Notes: generated by a model not told the origin, from the sequence alone. A DNA stretch of 64,000 nucleotides from Candidatus Nanohalococcus occultus (GCF_029207735.1 NZ_CP104395.1:788692-852691), one strand, 5' to 3'; shown: positions 1 through 8,345, counted from the stretch's first letter. A program made the numbers and translations.

Positions 1-101
1 GACGCCTAACACGGCCTGTTGAAGTTCACGCTGAAAACTTCTCATCCTCCGCAGAGGAAAAGATTAAAGACGCGGACGGACAAGCCATAACTGAGGAGTA
101 A
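1..101 (+). CDS. rpl15: Ribosomal protein uL15, C-terminal end (partial)
   Basis: Reading from position 3 gives about 32 residues ending EENFSSSAEEKIKDADG-type sequence and a TAA at 99-101. The pattern (VEVHAENFSSSAEEKI, then a short acidic tail) matches the end of archaeal uL15, whose gene normally lies directly before secY. Only 1 base separates its stop from the secY start, so the two are co-transcribed. Identification rests on the short C-terminal match plus the conserved gene order. The rest lies outside the window. Confidence 0.8.
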   Translation, partial: RLTRPVEVHAENFSSSAEEKIKDADGQAITEE

Positions 102-102
102 G

Positions 103-1521
103 ATGTCTTCTACCCTGATGAAGGTAGCAGGTTTTCTACCATCAGTAAGAGAGCCTGAGAAAGAGCAGTCCCTGAAAGAAATGCTTTCATGGACCGGAGT
201 AGTCCTACTGCTTTACTTCATCCTAGGGTCAATCAACATTTACGGAGCTGACAGCCAGGCGGTAGCCCAGGCGTTAACTCAGCTTGAAACTATGCAGACC
301 ATTTTAGGCGCACAGATCGGTACGATTATCACGCTCGGAATATCTCCTATCGTTACATCCTCGATTGTATTACAGATGCTTGTAGGATCTGAGCTACTTA
401 ACTGGAATACAAACACACAGCAAGGAAAACAGAAGTTCCAGGCAGCTCAGAAAGTACTAGCATACTTACTAGCAGTTCTAACCGGTTTCGGTTACGCAAT
501 GGGCGTATTCGGCGTAGGAATGAACACGCCAGGAACACTTGCCGTAGTAGGAAGCCAGATCGCTCTGGGAGGAATGCTGATCATCCTCATGGACGACCTA
601 GTACAGAAATGGGGATTCGGATCAGGAGTAGGAATATTCATCGCAGCCGGAGTATCGAAAGCAGTATACATCACAGCTATCTCCCCTCTAGCACAGGGAG
701 GCTCACCGGCACCGCTTTTCTGGACGGTAGGCGGAACACCTGTAGGACAGATATTCAAGGCAACACAGACCACAAGCCTAGCAGGAATGTTCTCAGAGTT
801 CCTACCAGTAATAATGACAGCAGCAGTGTTCCTAACAGTAGTATATCTACAGGCAATGCGTGTTGAAATACCGTTAACGCTTGGAAACACCAGAGGTTTC
901 GGGCAGAAATGGCCTCTGAAGTTCCTCTACACATCAAACATGCCTGTAATCCTGATCGCAGCCGCAGTTTCAAACATTAGAATACTAGGAACAACGCTGA
1001 CAGCAGCAGGGTCATCATCAATCTTCGGAACCCTGAGTGCCGACGGACAGTTCACATCAGGACTTGTCTCATGGCTCAGCCCTCCGACACAGATAATCGA
1101 CAGCCTGCTGACCGTGGGATTCACAGCGATCACACCGATAGATATCTTCCACGTAATATTTTACACAGCAATCTACGTGGTAGGATCGACAGTGTTCTCG
1201 ATCTTCTGGATGAAGACATCCGGTCAGGATGCTGACTCGGTAGCCCAGCAGATCCACGACACCGGCATGAAGGTCCCAGGATTCCGCAGAGACACCCGTG
1301 TAATCAAGAAAGTCTTGAACCGTTACATCCCAGGACTGACAATTCTATCCGGAGCAGTAGTCGGACTACTGGCGGCAGTAGCCAACATGACCGGAGCAGC
1401 CGGAGGAGGAACAGGAATCTTGCTTACAGTCATGATCCTGTACAGACTGTACGAGCAGCTCGCTCAGAAACACATGGAAGAACTTCACCCAGCTCTCAAG
1501 GACTTCATGGGCGCATCGTAA
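103..1521 (+). CDS. secY: Preprotein translocase subunit SecY
   Basis: The 472-residue multi-spanning membrane protein is the channel subunit of the Sec translocon, which moves unfolded proteins across or into the membrane. It has about ten hydrophobic segments. The plug/TM2 region (IGTIITLGISPIVTSSIVLQ) and the C-terminal RLYEQLAQ motif are typical of archaeal SecY. Length matches the family. It starts with ATG one base after the uL15 stop, at the end of a ribosomal-protein operon. Its partner Sec61beta is encoded about 46 kb away at 47154. A T/A-rich stretch follows the stop. Confidence 0.97.
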   Translation: MSSTLMKVAGFLPSVREPEKEQSLKEMLSWTGVVLLLYFILGSINIYGADSQAVAQALTQLETMQTILGAQIGTIITLGISPIVTSSIVLQMLVGSELLNWNTNTQQGKQKFQAAQKVLAYLLAVLTGFGYAMGVFGVGMNTPGTLAVVGSQIALGGMLIILMDDLVQKWGFGSGVGIFIAAGVSKAVYITAISPLAQGGSPAPLFWTVGGTPVGQIFKATQTTSLAGMFSEFLPVIMTAAVFLTVVYLQAMRVEIPLTLGNTRGFGQKWPLKFLYTSNMPVILIAAAVSNIRILGTTLTAAGSSSIFGTLSADGQFTSGLVSWLSPPTQIIDSLLTVGFTAITPIDIFHVIFYTAIYVVGSTVFSIFWMKTSGQDADSVAQQIHDTGMKVPGFRRDTRVIKKVLNRYIPGLTILSGAVVGLLAAVANMTGAAGGGTGILLTVMILYRLYEQLAQKHMEELHPALKDFMGAS

Positions 1522-1613
1522 AAAACCACATATCAACCCCTACTTCTTGAGCCAGCAGTGACAAAAAAAAGGAGATCAGCGAGTTTAAAAGCATCTATGG
1601 AGGATAACAATAC

Positions 1614-2354
1614 ATGGTCGCGGAACTAGCACCGATACTTACAGCACTTTACAGTTTTTACAACGTGGTCTTTCAGCCACTGCTAGCTCTCGGCCCGTAT
1701 GCGTCACTAGGGTTTTTCTCGGTTTGCCTGGCAGGACTGTTTTCACTAATATACTGGCATTTCCTTGACATAGAGAAAGCAGACAAGCTAAAGGAAAAAA
1801 TGAGCCACCACCAGGATAAGATGAAGGAGGCTCGAAGTAACGATAAAACAGACAAAGCCTCCAAGCACATGCAAAAATCCATGGAGGTAAACCAGGAGCT
1901 GATGAAGGAAAACTTCAAGCCGATGATAGGCACGCTTCTGTTCGTCACACTGATCTTTCCATGGCTGGGCGCAACCTTCGCACCAACAGTCCAGCTAGCA
2001 GAGACCTCTCCAGGAATGTATGAGGGCAACCTTACGTTCGGAGAACAAACATCTCTGATAACAGTGAACAACTCGACAGGAACACCCGTAGTTGAGTACG
2101 ACAGCCAGCAGGCAAAGGTAGGAGAGTACTTCGATGCCTCAGGAGTTACATGGGACGTAAAGAAGGTAGGAGAGAAATCACCGGGTTTACTGTCAAGTTA
2201 CGAGGGCAAGTTCGTGAAAGTCAATGCGATGTTCGTAAAACTGCCTTTCAACATACCGATCCTGGCAGGAAACGAGTTGAACTGGCTTGGATTCTACATC
2301 CTGATCGCGATGCCGCTGACATACGTATTCAGGAAGCTGCTCGGTGTAGCCTGA
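1614..2354 (+). CDS. EMC3/TMCO1-like (DUF106) YidC-superfamily membrane insertase
   Basis: A 246-residue membrane protein with an N-terminal hydrophobic segment, a second at about residues 28-50, a charged cytoplasmic helical hairpin (about 52-105), then membrane segments around 110-125 and 225-240. This is the layout of archaeal DUF106 proteins, relatives of YidC/Oxa1/EMC3 that insert membrane proteins. The family is commonly encoded beside secY. A strong Shine-Dalgarno GGAGG at 1599-1603 supports the ATG at 1614. The adenylate and cytidylate kinase genes often found in this cluster are absent. An extra-cytoplasmic loop of about 90 residues before the last segment is longer than I would expect. 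Confidence 0.85.
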   Translation: MVAELAPILTALYSFYNVVFQPLLALGPYASLGFFSVCLAGLFSLIYWHFLDIEKADKLKEKMSHHQDKMKEARSNDKTDKASKHMQKSMEVNQELMKENFKPMIGTLLFVTLIFPWLGATFAPTVQLAETSPGMYEGNLTFGEQTSLITVNNSTGTPVVEYDSQQAKVGEYFDASGVTWDVKKVGEKSPGLLSSYEGKFVKVNAMFVKLPFNIPILAGNELNWLGFYILIAMPLTYVFRKLLGVA

Positions 2355-2404
2355 AAACCAATTCAGTGTATCGTATGATAAGAGTTAAGGAATCTCAGTA
2401 AACT

Positions 2405-3364
2405 ATGGTCGAATGGTACACACGAGAGGAATCGGAGCCAAGCGAAGAGTTCGGAACAGTACCCTCTCAGAGAAATGTAGAACAGCTACTTGAGAAAAGC
2501 TTCATAGTTATAGACAAGCCCTTCGGCCCTACATCCAACCAGGTATCTTCATGGATCAAAAAAGAGTTGAATCTTCACAAGACCGGGCATTTCGGCACAC
2601 TTGACCCTAACGCAACCGGAGTCCTACCAGTAGGGATAAACGGAGGTACAAGGATCCAGAGAGTTCTAAGCCAGTCAGAAAAAGAATACATTTTCGAAGC
2701 AGAGCTAACACAGGACCGCGCCGAAGAAGACATCGAAGACGTACTAAAACAGTTCCTAGGGGAAAACCAGCAGACCCCTCCGGAAAAATCAGCTGTGAAA
2801 AAAGAAGAGCGCAGCCGGGAAGTCTATGAAATAGAGCTACTGGAAAAAGACGGAAAGAAAATTCTAGGCCGTGTAAGATGCGAATCAGGTTTCTACGTAA
2901 GAGTATTGATCGAACAGATCGGAGACGAACTGGATGTAGCAGCGGATATGAACGAGCTGCGTAGAACCAAACAAGGATTTCTGAGCGAAGAAGATACTTG
3001 TAAGATACAGGACATTGTCGATGCCTACCATTTCTACAAAGGTGATGGAGATGAGGAAAAGATCCGTGAACTCGTACATCCAATAGAGAACGCTGTAAAG
3101 GACATACCTAAAGTCGTTGTCAAAGACTCTGCGGTCAACGCCGTAGCGAACGGATCGAAGCTGGGAACAGCAGGTATCTCGAAGCTACAGGACGGTATCT
3201 CGGAAGGAGATATGATCGCGGTGATGACGTTGAAAGGAGAGTTGATCTGTATCGCAGATGCTTTGATGAGCAGCGAGGAGATGTTCAGCGAAGACGGAGA
3301 TGCGGCCGCACCGGAGACCGTTCACATGAAGCCTGAAGAGTATCCAAAACGCTGGGATCAGTAG
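2405..3364 (+). CDS. truB: Archaeal TruB/Cbf5 tRNA and rRNA pseudouridine synthase
   Basis: This 319-residue protein isomerises uridine to pseudouridine, either as the catalytic subunit of H/ACA RNPs (Cbf5) or alone on tRNA U55. The catalytic loop GHFGTLDPNATGVLPV carries the nucleophile Asp67, and IDKPFGPTSNQV near residue 36 is the TruB N-terminal motif. A PUA-like C-terminal region spans about 240-295. The family is a regular member of the secY-adk-cmk-truB archaeal cluster. ATG 2405 follows a 50-base gap after the EMC3-like gene. The acidic tail after the PUA domain fits a salt-in halophile. Confidence 0.95.
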   Translation: MVEWYTREESEPSEEFGTVPSQRNVEQLLEKSFIVIDKPFGPTSNQVSSWIKKELNLHKTGHFGTLDPNATGVLPVGINGGTRIQRVLSQSEKEYIFEAELTQDRAEEDIEDVLKQFLGENQQTPPEKSAVKKEERSREVYEIELLEKDGKKILGRVRCESGFYVRVLIEQIGDELDVAADMNELRRTKQGFLSEEDTCKIQDIVDAYHFYKGDGDEEKIRELVHPIENAVKDIPKVVVKDSAVNAVANGSKLGTAGISKLQDGISEGDMIAVMTLKGELICIADALMSSEEMFSEDGDAAAPETVHMKPEEYPKRWDQ

Positions 3365-3396
3365 AGGTTTTCAAGTTACTTGTCGAATAATGGTTT

Positions 3397-3981
3397 ATGG
3401 CGACTAAGCTAATAATCCCTCCAGAAAACCCAAAGTTGGATGGAGTGGCAGCAGCATTTGGATATTCAGAGTACCTGAAAAAGCACGATGAAAGCCCGGC
3501 AGCCGCAGCATTCGGCGAACCGGACAAGCAGGCAAAATACCTTCTCGACAACATAGAAGAATCAATTTCAGATGCCTCATACCACCTCTACAGCATGGAG
3601 GAAATCGTAATAGTAGATGCAAGTCACATGAGACAGCTTTCCACCCGGATCAAGCCAGGGGACGTCAAAGAGATAATTAACAACAAGGACGATGAACTAC
3701 AGGAAGACATCTTCACAGAAGCAAGCTTCGAGATCGAAGATGTAGCAGCTACCTCGACAATCATCGCTGAAAAGTTCAAAAACAGCGATACAGAGATCAG
3801 CGAACAGGCAGCGAAGATGCTTTACGGCGCAATCGTATTTGCCACAGACGATCTTGAATCCGAAAACACTACAGATCGAGACCGTGAAATGGCTGAATGG
3901 CTGAAAGGAAAACTCGAGATCGAAGACGACTTCCTGGCCAAGCTAACTGAAGGAGAGATCCCAAAAGACGAGGACGAGTAA
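3397..3981 (+). CDS. DHH-superfamily (family II pyrophosphatase-like) protein with degenerate metal sites
   Basis: The 194-residue protein resembles manganese-dependent inorganic pyrophosphatases and other DHH phosphoesterases in outline. ENPKLDGVAAAFGYSEYL corresponds to the first motif (normally HxNPDxDxxxSA), EIVIVDASHMRQ to the beta-strand with the second metal Asp, and EIINNKDDE sits where the family has IxDHH. A C-terminal segment (AAKMLYGAIVFATDDLESENTTDRDREMAEWL) matches the usual A-LL-AI-DT-TTxxDR region. The first-motif histidine and the DHH signature are replaced, and the DHHA2 substrate domain is missing, so pyrophosphatase activity is doubtful. It lies 32 bases after truB in the same direction, probably in one operon. 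Confidence 0.6.
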   Translation: MATKLIIPPENPKLDGVAAAFGYSEYLKKHDESPAAAAFGEPDKQAKYLLDNIEESISDASYHLYSMEEIVIVDASHMRQLSTRIKPGDVKEIINNKDDELQEDIFTEASFEIEDVAATSTIIAEKFKNSDTEISEQAAKMLYGAIVFATDDLESENTTDRDREMAEWLKGKLEIEDDFLAKLTEGEIPKDEDE

Positions 3982-4090
3982 AGGCCCTCAAGCCACACTT
4001 CCTATCATATTCCTTTTTAACCAGCTAATTTCTATCTGGATTCGAACCGACTCTTAATACCGTTTCCCTTCAATTAAAGGTATACGGCCT
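3982..4090 (+). promoter_or_regulatory. Terminator/promoter region before tRNA-Ser
   Basis: This 109-base gap has a T-rich stretch around 4004-4018 that could end the upstream operon, and an AT-rich block (CTTAATACC near 4050, AATTAAAGG near 4074) that could serve tRNA transcription. It also holds GGATTCGAACC near 4037, which resembles an inverted tRNA T-loop. I could not extend that into a tRNA. Confidence 0.35.
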
Positions 4091-4179
4091 GCCGGGATGA
4101 CAGAGTCTGGCCTATTGTGCCGGTCTTGAGAACCGGTGACCCTTGACGGGTCTCCAGGGTTCAAATCCCTGTCCCGGCG
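4091..4179 (+). tRNA. tRNA-Ser(TGA)
   Basis: The acceptor strands GCCGGGA (4091-4097) and TCCCGGC (4172-4178) pair, followed by discriminator G. The anticodon stem CCGGT/ACCGG encloses CTTGAGA, giving anticodon TGA. A long paired variable arm (ACCCTTGACGGGT) marks a class II serine tRNA. The T-arm is CAGGG-TTCAAAT-CCCTG. No intron. Confidence 0.95.
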
Positions 4180-4209
4180 TATTCCTCAAATATTCAGGAT
4201 TTGATGCGA

Positions 4210-4253
4210 GAAGCACTCTACGACTGCTTCGGGTTCAAATCCCTGTCCCGGCG
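4210..4253 (+). repeat. Hairpin plus exact copy of the tRNA-Ser 3' end
   Basis: A hairpin GAAGCA/TGCTTC (4210-4230) is followed immediately by 23 bases (4231-4253) identical to the T-arm and acceptor end of tRNA-Ser at 4157-4179, offset by 74 bases. There is no room for a second tRNA. The same hairpin-then-3'-copy layout recurs at 10414-10527, 29347-29380 and 35190-35235. Confidence 0.85.
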
Positions 4254-4298
4254 TTTTCTAGCTTAGTATTATAATCGAGTTTTCCTCAAAACTTGTCT

Positions 4299-4712
4299 AT
4301 GAAGACCGCAAGAGAGTTGATGGACGAACCTGACTTCATTGAAGCGGATGCGTCCGTCGAGGAAGTTATGGAGGAGGTCAAGGGAATTGAAAACACTTTA
4401 ATTGTAAGGAAAGAAGGGAAGGTAGTCGGCGAGATACATGAAAACTCGTTGCTTAAGGTGCTTGTACCCGAGGAAAAGGTCGATGAGGAGAAAGTAATTG
4501 GGATCTTAGGTTTCTCGTTTGACAGCAGCTACGTAGCGGAGACCGCAGAGGATTTAATGAGCAAACATAACCTCACGGTAGAGCCTGATGAGGATGTCGG
4601 CGATCTAGCTTTCTTAATGGACAAAGAGGATCTAAGGTCCTTACCTGTGGAAGAAGACGGAGAGATCATAGGCGTCGTCCATGAAAACCACTTGATCGAG
4701 GAGATTGAGTGA
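4299..4712 (+). CDS. CBS-domain pair protein
   Basis: A soluble 137-residue protein made of two CBS motifs (about residues 1-55 and 75-137). The pattern is DLM-x-ADAS/DEDV-V-x(n)-LPV-EEDGEIIGVVHENHL. CBS pairs bind adenine nucleotides or ions and gate attached channels and transporters. The stop overlaps the antiporter ATG (TGATG), implying translational coupling and a regulatory role for that transporter, which is an inference. ATG 4299 is preferred over an in-frame TTG two codons upstream. An AT-rich stretch at 4265-4275 could be its promoter. Confidence 0.85.
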   Translation: MKTARELMDEPDFIEADASVEEVMEEVKGIENTLIVRKEGKVVGEIHENSLLKVLVPEEKVDEEKVIGILGFSFDSSYVAETAEDLMSKHNLTVEPDEDVGDLAFLMDKEDLRSLPVEEDGEIIGVVHENHLIEEIE

Positions 4713-5926
4713 TGGCAGCGGGCTTATCTGTTACAACACTGTTTGCGATTTCAGCTGTTCTAGCGGTTTCGTTCGTGATCGGAGAGTTATTCGAGCGGAT
4801 CGGACTTGAATCGATTATCGGATACATTTTCGCAGGTCTGCTTTTAGGACCCGGATTATCGGAGGCGGCAAAGATATTCTCGTTTGTCGATCCCGGCTGG
4901 GCAATCTCCGCGGAGGCGCTGGCAGGTTTCGGAACAATCGGATCCACGCTGATCCTGTTCCAGGCAGGCTTACGTGAGGAGAATGCCGTTGACATATTCC
5001 GACACCGGAAAGGACTTGACCTAGGACTAGGTGTGTTGATCGGAAGCTTTGCTTTCATTCTCGGAGCCTTGCTGGTTTTCGGAGAGCAGTTCCTGCCTTT
5101 CAGCGGAATCCAGCAGTTCGTCTTCATAGCCCTGGCTTACGCGATGATCGATATCGGCGTCCCATCAAAGATAATGCTTTCACGTGGAATGTTGGACAGA
5201 GAGCTTGGAAAGTACACGATCAAAGCATCTGTTATCAATGTCACCGCCGGATTCGGGCTTTTGACCGTCTTAGTGCTGACAACCGCATCAACAGTTCAAA
5301 GCCTGGCTATCCAGATAGCCGGAATCCTAGGATTCACAGCAGTCTTCTTCGTGCTACACAACTTCATCCACAGGATCGATGATTACATCATAATGTTTGA
5401 AGAAGCTGAAGCACAGTTCGCAATCACATTCGCCTTACTGCTTTCAATGGCCTACGTAACCGAGCTAATCGGTCTATCAAGCGTTGTAGGCGCTTTCTTC
5501 GCAGGAGTAATTGTCTCACGAAGCGAGTTCTCCGAATCAAGGGCTTTCCAGGAAAAGATCAAAGCCATCAGCCTAGGCTTGTTTATCCCGCTGTTTTTCG
5601 CATGGTTCGGCCTCGGGCTTACAATCACCGGGCCTAACGGAATGCTTGCGAACATGGAAGCCGCGCTGTTCCTATTCGGGCTTTCCACAGTCTCAAAGCT
5701 GGCGATCGGATACGTTATACCAAAGATCCACGGGTTCGACAGTCCTTTCACAGTAGCAGGATCGTTGCTAAGTCTGGATATCGAGACACTGGTAGTATTG
5801 CTGATAGGGATCGATATCGGTATTTTCCAAAGCAGCCAGGTGCTTCAGATATTCGCGCCAGCAGTTCTGTTCACTACAATAACTATTGTGGGAATATATG
5901 CCGGCCTGGACAAGTTAAGAGAGTGA
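4712..5926 (+). CDS. CPA2-family monovalent cation/proton antiporter (KefB-like membrane domain)
   Basis: A 404-residue integral membrane protein with about 12 hydrophobic segments. The sequences IGELFERIGLESIIGYIFAGLLLGPGL near the N-terminus, LILFQAGLREE, and the YAMIDIG and GAFFAGVIVSRSEF regions fit the CPA2/Kef fold. It likely exchanges Na+ or K+ for protons, which fits a halophile. There is no TrkA-N or TrkA-C domain; the overlapping upstream CBS gene may supply regulation. ATG 4712 is preferred to GTG 4709. Its last 12 bases overlap the end of the convergent gene at 5915. Confidence 0.88.
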   Translation: MAAGLSVTTLFAISAVLAVSFVIGELFERIGLESIIGYIFAGLLLGPGLSEAAKIFSFVDPGWAISAEALAGFGTIGSTLILFQAGLREENAVDIFRHRKGLDLGLGVLIGSFAFILGALLVFGEQFLPFSGIQQFVFIALAYAMIDIGVPSKIMLSRGMLDRELGKYTIKASVINVTAGFGLLTVLVLTTASTVQSLAIQIAGILGFTAVFFVLHNFIHRIDDYIIMFEEAEAQFAITFALLLSMAYVTELIGLSSVVGAFFAGVIVSRSEFSESRAFQEKIKAISLGLFIPLFFAWFGLGLTITGPNGMLANMEAALFLFGLSTVSKLAIGYVIPKIHGFDSPFTVAGSLLSLDIETLVVLLIGIDIGIFQSSQVLQIFAPAVLFTTITIVGIYAGLDKLRE

Positions 5927-6466
5927 TATCCATCCGTAATCCGGGTTGTCTTCGAACGGCCCGGAGCCACGGAACATTTTCTCCATTCTTTCAAGGACCT
6001 GCTCGTCTTTTTCCTCGATTCTCTCCAGTTCATTCAGCTCCTCGATCCCTTCGGAGTGTTCAGCGCTCTCAAGACTTGAATCAATTTCGTTAAGTTCCTT
6101 TTCCATATAGCTTACAATTTTCTTAGCTAACTGTACGTTATGCCGGGCTTTTTTCTCGAACTCCGGGCCTAAGTCTACATTATTCAAGGCTACGTCCGCT
6201 CTTTGAACGTGTTCTTCGATCTTCTGGACTCCGCTCTGGAAGTAGATCATATTGTCCTTGAATTTCTGTTCAGCCCGATTTACATCGGCCGCAGAACCTT
6301 CGGCTTTGATATTTTCCTCAAGAGATTCAAGCCGTTCATCGCCTTGTTCAACCTTCTGGATCAGTGATTCGATCTCCTTTGCGACCTGATTAAGAGATTT
6401 TCTGATCTTCTGTTCAGGTTTCTCCGGACTGCCTGAACCGCCCAGTATTTTATCGATTAAGCCCAT
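5915..6466 (-). CDS. Hypothetical coiled-coil protein
   Basis: A 183-residue, strongly charged protein predicted to be almost wholly helical, with heptad-like runs of E, K and L and no hydrophobic membrane segment. A glycine-rich patch follows the N-terminus (MGLIDKILGGSGS). The pattern superficially resembles small ESCRT-III-like or PspA-like helical proteins, but I see no diagnostic motif. It converges with the antiporter gene, overlapping by 12 bases, and is divergent from the tRNA-Gln that follows. Function unknown. Confidence 0.75.
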   Translation of the reverse strand: MGLIDKILGGSGSPEKPEQKIRKSLNQVAKEIESLIQKVEQGDERLESLEENIKAEGSAADVNRAEQKFKDNMIYFQSGVQKIEEHVQRADVALNNVDLGPEFEKKARHNVQLAKKIVSYMEKELNEIDSSLESAEHSEGIEELNELERIEEKDEQVLERMEKMFRGSGPFEDNPDYGWISLS

Positions 6467-6559
6467 AACCGTTAGTTTTCACGCAGGAATAAAACTTCGG
6501 CGGCTTTTGATTCATCATAAAAAGACTTGCTTCGGAATTAAGTTTTACCAGGAAGCAAA

Positions 6560-6632
6560 AGCCCCCTGGGGTAGCGGCCAATCCTTCGACCTTCTGGGGG
6601 TCGAGACACAGGTTCGAATCCTGTGGGGGCTA
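6560..6632 (+). tRNA. tRNA-Gln(CTG)
   Basis: Acceptor AGCCCCC (6560-6566) pairs with GGGGGCT (6625-6631), with discriminator A. The anticodon stem CGACC/GGTCG encloses TTCTGGG, giving CTG. The T-arm is ACAGG-TTCGAAT-CCTGT. No intron, unlike the second tRNA-Gln 570 bases downstream. Confidence 0.95.
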
Positions 6633-6734
6633 AAAACACATACTCTTCAATACAGCACATTTTCCACTATTCTAAAGTTCAAACACATTTCACTGTAAGC
6701 ATATCCATTATTAACCGAACTGATCTCTTATTTA

Positions 6735-7058
6735 ATGTCTAGAGAGAACCCTGAATGGATAGAGTCCTTAGAAAGAACAGTTGAAACCATAGACCGTTTT
6801 ATGGAAGCTTTTAAAACAGAAAAAGAGTCCGATATAGGAATAGCCCTATTCCCGAAACATCAAGATACCAAAGGCATGATGGAGATATACATAACAGACA
6901 TGAGCTACGGACCAGCCAACGCAGGCCCTAACTTAAGCACCACCGAAGAGTTTACAGCCTCTTACGAAGAGTTCCGAGATGAAATATATCCGACCTGGAC
7001 CTGTAAAATAGAAGAGACCTACAGAGAAGCAGAAGTCATGTACCCCGACGACATCTGA
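6735..7058 (+). CDS. Hypothetical acidic protein
   Basis: A 107-residue soluble acidic protein with no recognised motif. It has an N-terminal amphipathic helix (residues 6-30) and a mixed region with aromatic residues (YITDMSYGPANAG). ATG 6735 lies just downstream of an AT-rich element (TTATTTA), consistent with a short or absent leader. It stands alone between two tRNA-Gln genes. Function unknown. Confidence 0.7.
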   Translation: MSRENPEWIESLERTVETIDRFMEAFKTEKESDIGIALFPKHQDTKGMMEIYITDMSYGPANAGPNLSTTEEFTASYEEFRDEIYPTWTCKIEETYREAEVMYPDDI

Positions 7059-7133
7059 AAAAGAAAAACCTTTCCGACCCGCTCCCTCTCTTCAGAATTC
7101 CTTTTAAGAGTTCAGTCAACGAGTTATTCTACA

Positions 7134-7262
7134 AGCCCCCTGGTGTAGTGGCCAATCATAGCGGCCTTTGGAACCTTAAGTCATTTTGGACGAGGATTGA
7201 GAAGAGTTCTGCTCTTCGATCGAAGATAGCCGCTGACCCAGGTTCGAATCCTGGGGGGGCTA
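7134..7262 (+). tRNA. tRNA-Gln(TTG) with an intron at position 37/38
   Basis: Acceptor AGCCCCC (7134-7140) pairs with GGGGGCT (7255-7261), discriminator A. The anticodon stem GCGGC (7161-7165) pairs with GCCGC (7229-7233), and the loop reads C-T-TTG-G then A after splicing. The intervening 7172-7227 (56 bases) sits at the canonical archaeal intron site. The intron contains a hairpin GAAGAG/CTCTTC (7201-7217). Exact splice points should be checked against a bulge-helix-bulge model. Confidence 0.9.
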
Positions 7263-7391
7263 TAGATGTTTCTTTAGGTTCGGGGCCAGGACTTGTAATG
7301 CTCCCTCTCCTCTTATTGCTAAATCGGAAATGTGGGAAAATCAGCTAAGCCTTGTAAATCTCGTCTTTGAGAATCTACATTCCTGATTTCA

Positions 7392-8345
7392 CTATGTTGC
7401 TTTCTTAGCTTGCTTTGCTGCGTCTGTTGCTTCTTTAGCAGTTTCCTTGATTCCATCCATCGCCTTCTCAGCGGTATTGCCTGCATTTTTGAGTGTGTCA
7501 AACACTCCGCTCATCTTTTCTTCAAATTCTTCCGAGTCAACAGGAGATCCCTTAACTATTGATTCAACCTCTTTTGCATCATCCAAGAGTTCTTTGACTT
7601 CTTCTTCGGTGTGTTCGGTTTCTTCGCCTAAAGCTTCAACCCTGCTTTCGAATTTCTGAGCTAGGTTTGTTTCTTCTTTAGCCTCTTTAACAGCCATCAT
7701 CTCATCCCTTTCTGTGTGCTGATGTAGCTCCTGATCAAACGCCTCTAATTGCTCGTTACCGCTACTCCTAGCAATCTTGTCTATCTCCTTCTCTTCTTTT
7801 TCTTCCTCTTGCTCGATTTTTTCCAAGTTCTGGATTTCTTGAGCAGTCTTCTCCTCCTCATCAGCGATATGCGTTCCTTCCTGAGTCGTCCCGTATTCTT
7901 CCTGTGCCTCATCAGCTGCTCTCTGAGCCGCATCCATCAGAAGCCTTAATATAGCCATAACCAGTTCCTGAGTCGCTCCCTGATTCTTCAACTGAGATAT
8001 TTCTTGTTCTAACTGCTGTATTTCCTGGTCTTCCTGCTTTTCCTCTTGTCTAATCTTCTTTACTATATCTGTGAACGTTTGAACTTCCTTTTCTTCGCCC
8101 TGGATAGCCTGTTTAAGCTCCTTAGTTGCTTCGTCTTCTTCCTTCACCTCTGATTTCTTTTCCTTCATCAACTCCTTTATTGAATCTCTTGAAAGACTTC
8201 CATTCTCTATTTTCTTGATTAGATTAAAGGTAGAGTCTTCCTTACTCTTTTCATCCCTCTCCAGCTTCTGAATACTTCCTAAAACACCATCTACATCCTT
8301 CATCAACTCCTTTAGACCAGACAGTTCCTCTTTGACAGATTTCAT
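7392..8345 (-). CDS. Hypothetical long coiled-coil protein
   Basis: A 317-residue protein dominated by Glu, Lys and Gln with heptad periodicity from about residue 1 to 290, interrupted near 150 by a short Ala-rich helix (RLLMDAAQRAADEA). The C-terminus turns Ala/Lys-rich (KEATDAAKQAKKAT), reminiscent of LEA-like or histone-H1-like tails. No signal peptide or membrane segment. It may be structural or cytoskeletal. The window holds several unrelated coiled-coil genes of this style. An AT-rich 127-base gap separates it from the next gene. Confidence 0.75.
   Translation of the reverse strand: MKSVKEELSGLKELMKDVDGVLGSIQKLERDEKSKEDSTFNLIKKIENGSLSRDSIKELMKEKKSEVKEEDEATKELKQAIQGEEKEVQTFTDIVKKIRQEEKQEDQEIQQLEQEISQLKNQGATQELVMAILRLLMDAAQRAADEAQEEYGTTQEGTHIADEEEKTAQEIQNLEKIEQEEEKEEKEIDKIARSSGNEQLEAFDQELHQHTERDEMMAVKEAKEETNLAQKFESRVEALGEETEHTEEEVKELLDDAKEVESIVKGSPVDSEEFEEKMSGVFDTLKNAGNTAEKAMDGIKETAKEATDAAKQAKKAT

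Noticed and set aside
4030-4050. Inverted T-loop-like string GGATTCGAACC upstream of tRNA-Ser
   Set aside because: No D-arm, anticodon arm or acceptor strand could be matched; the short string alone is weak evidence.
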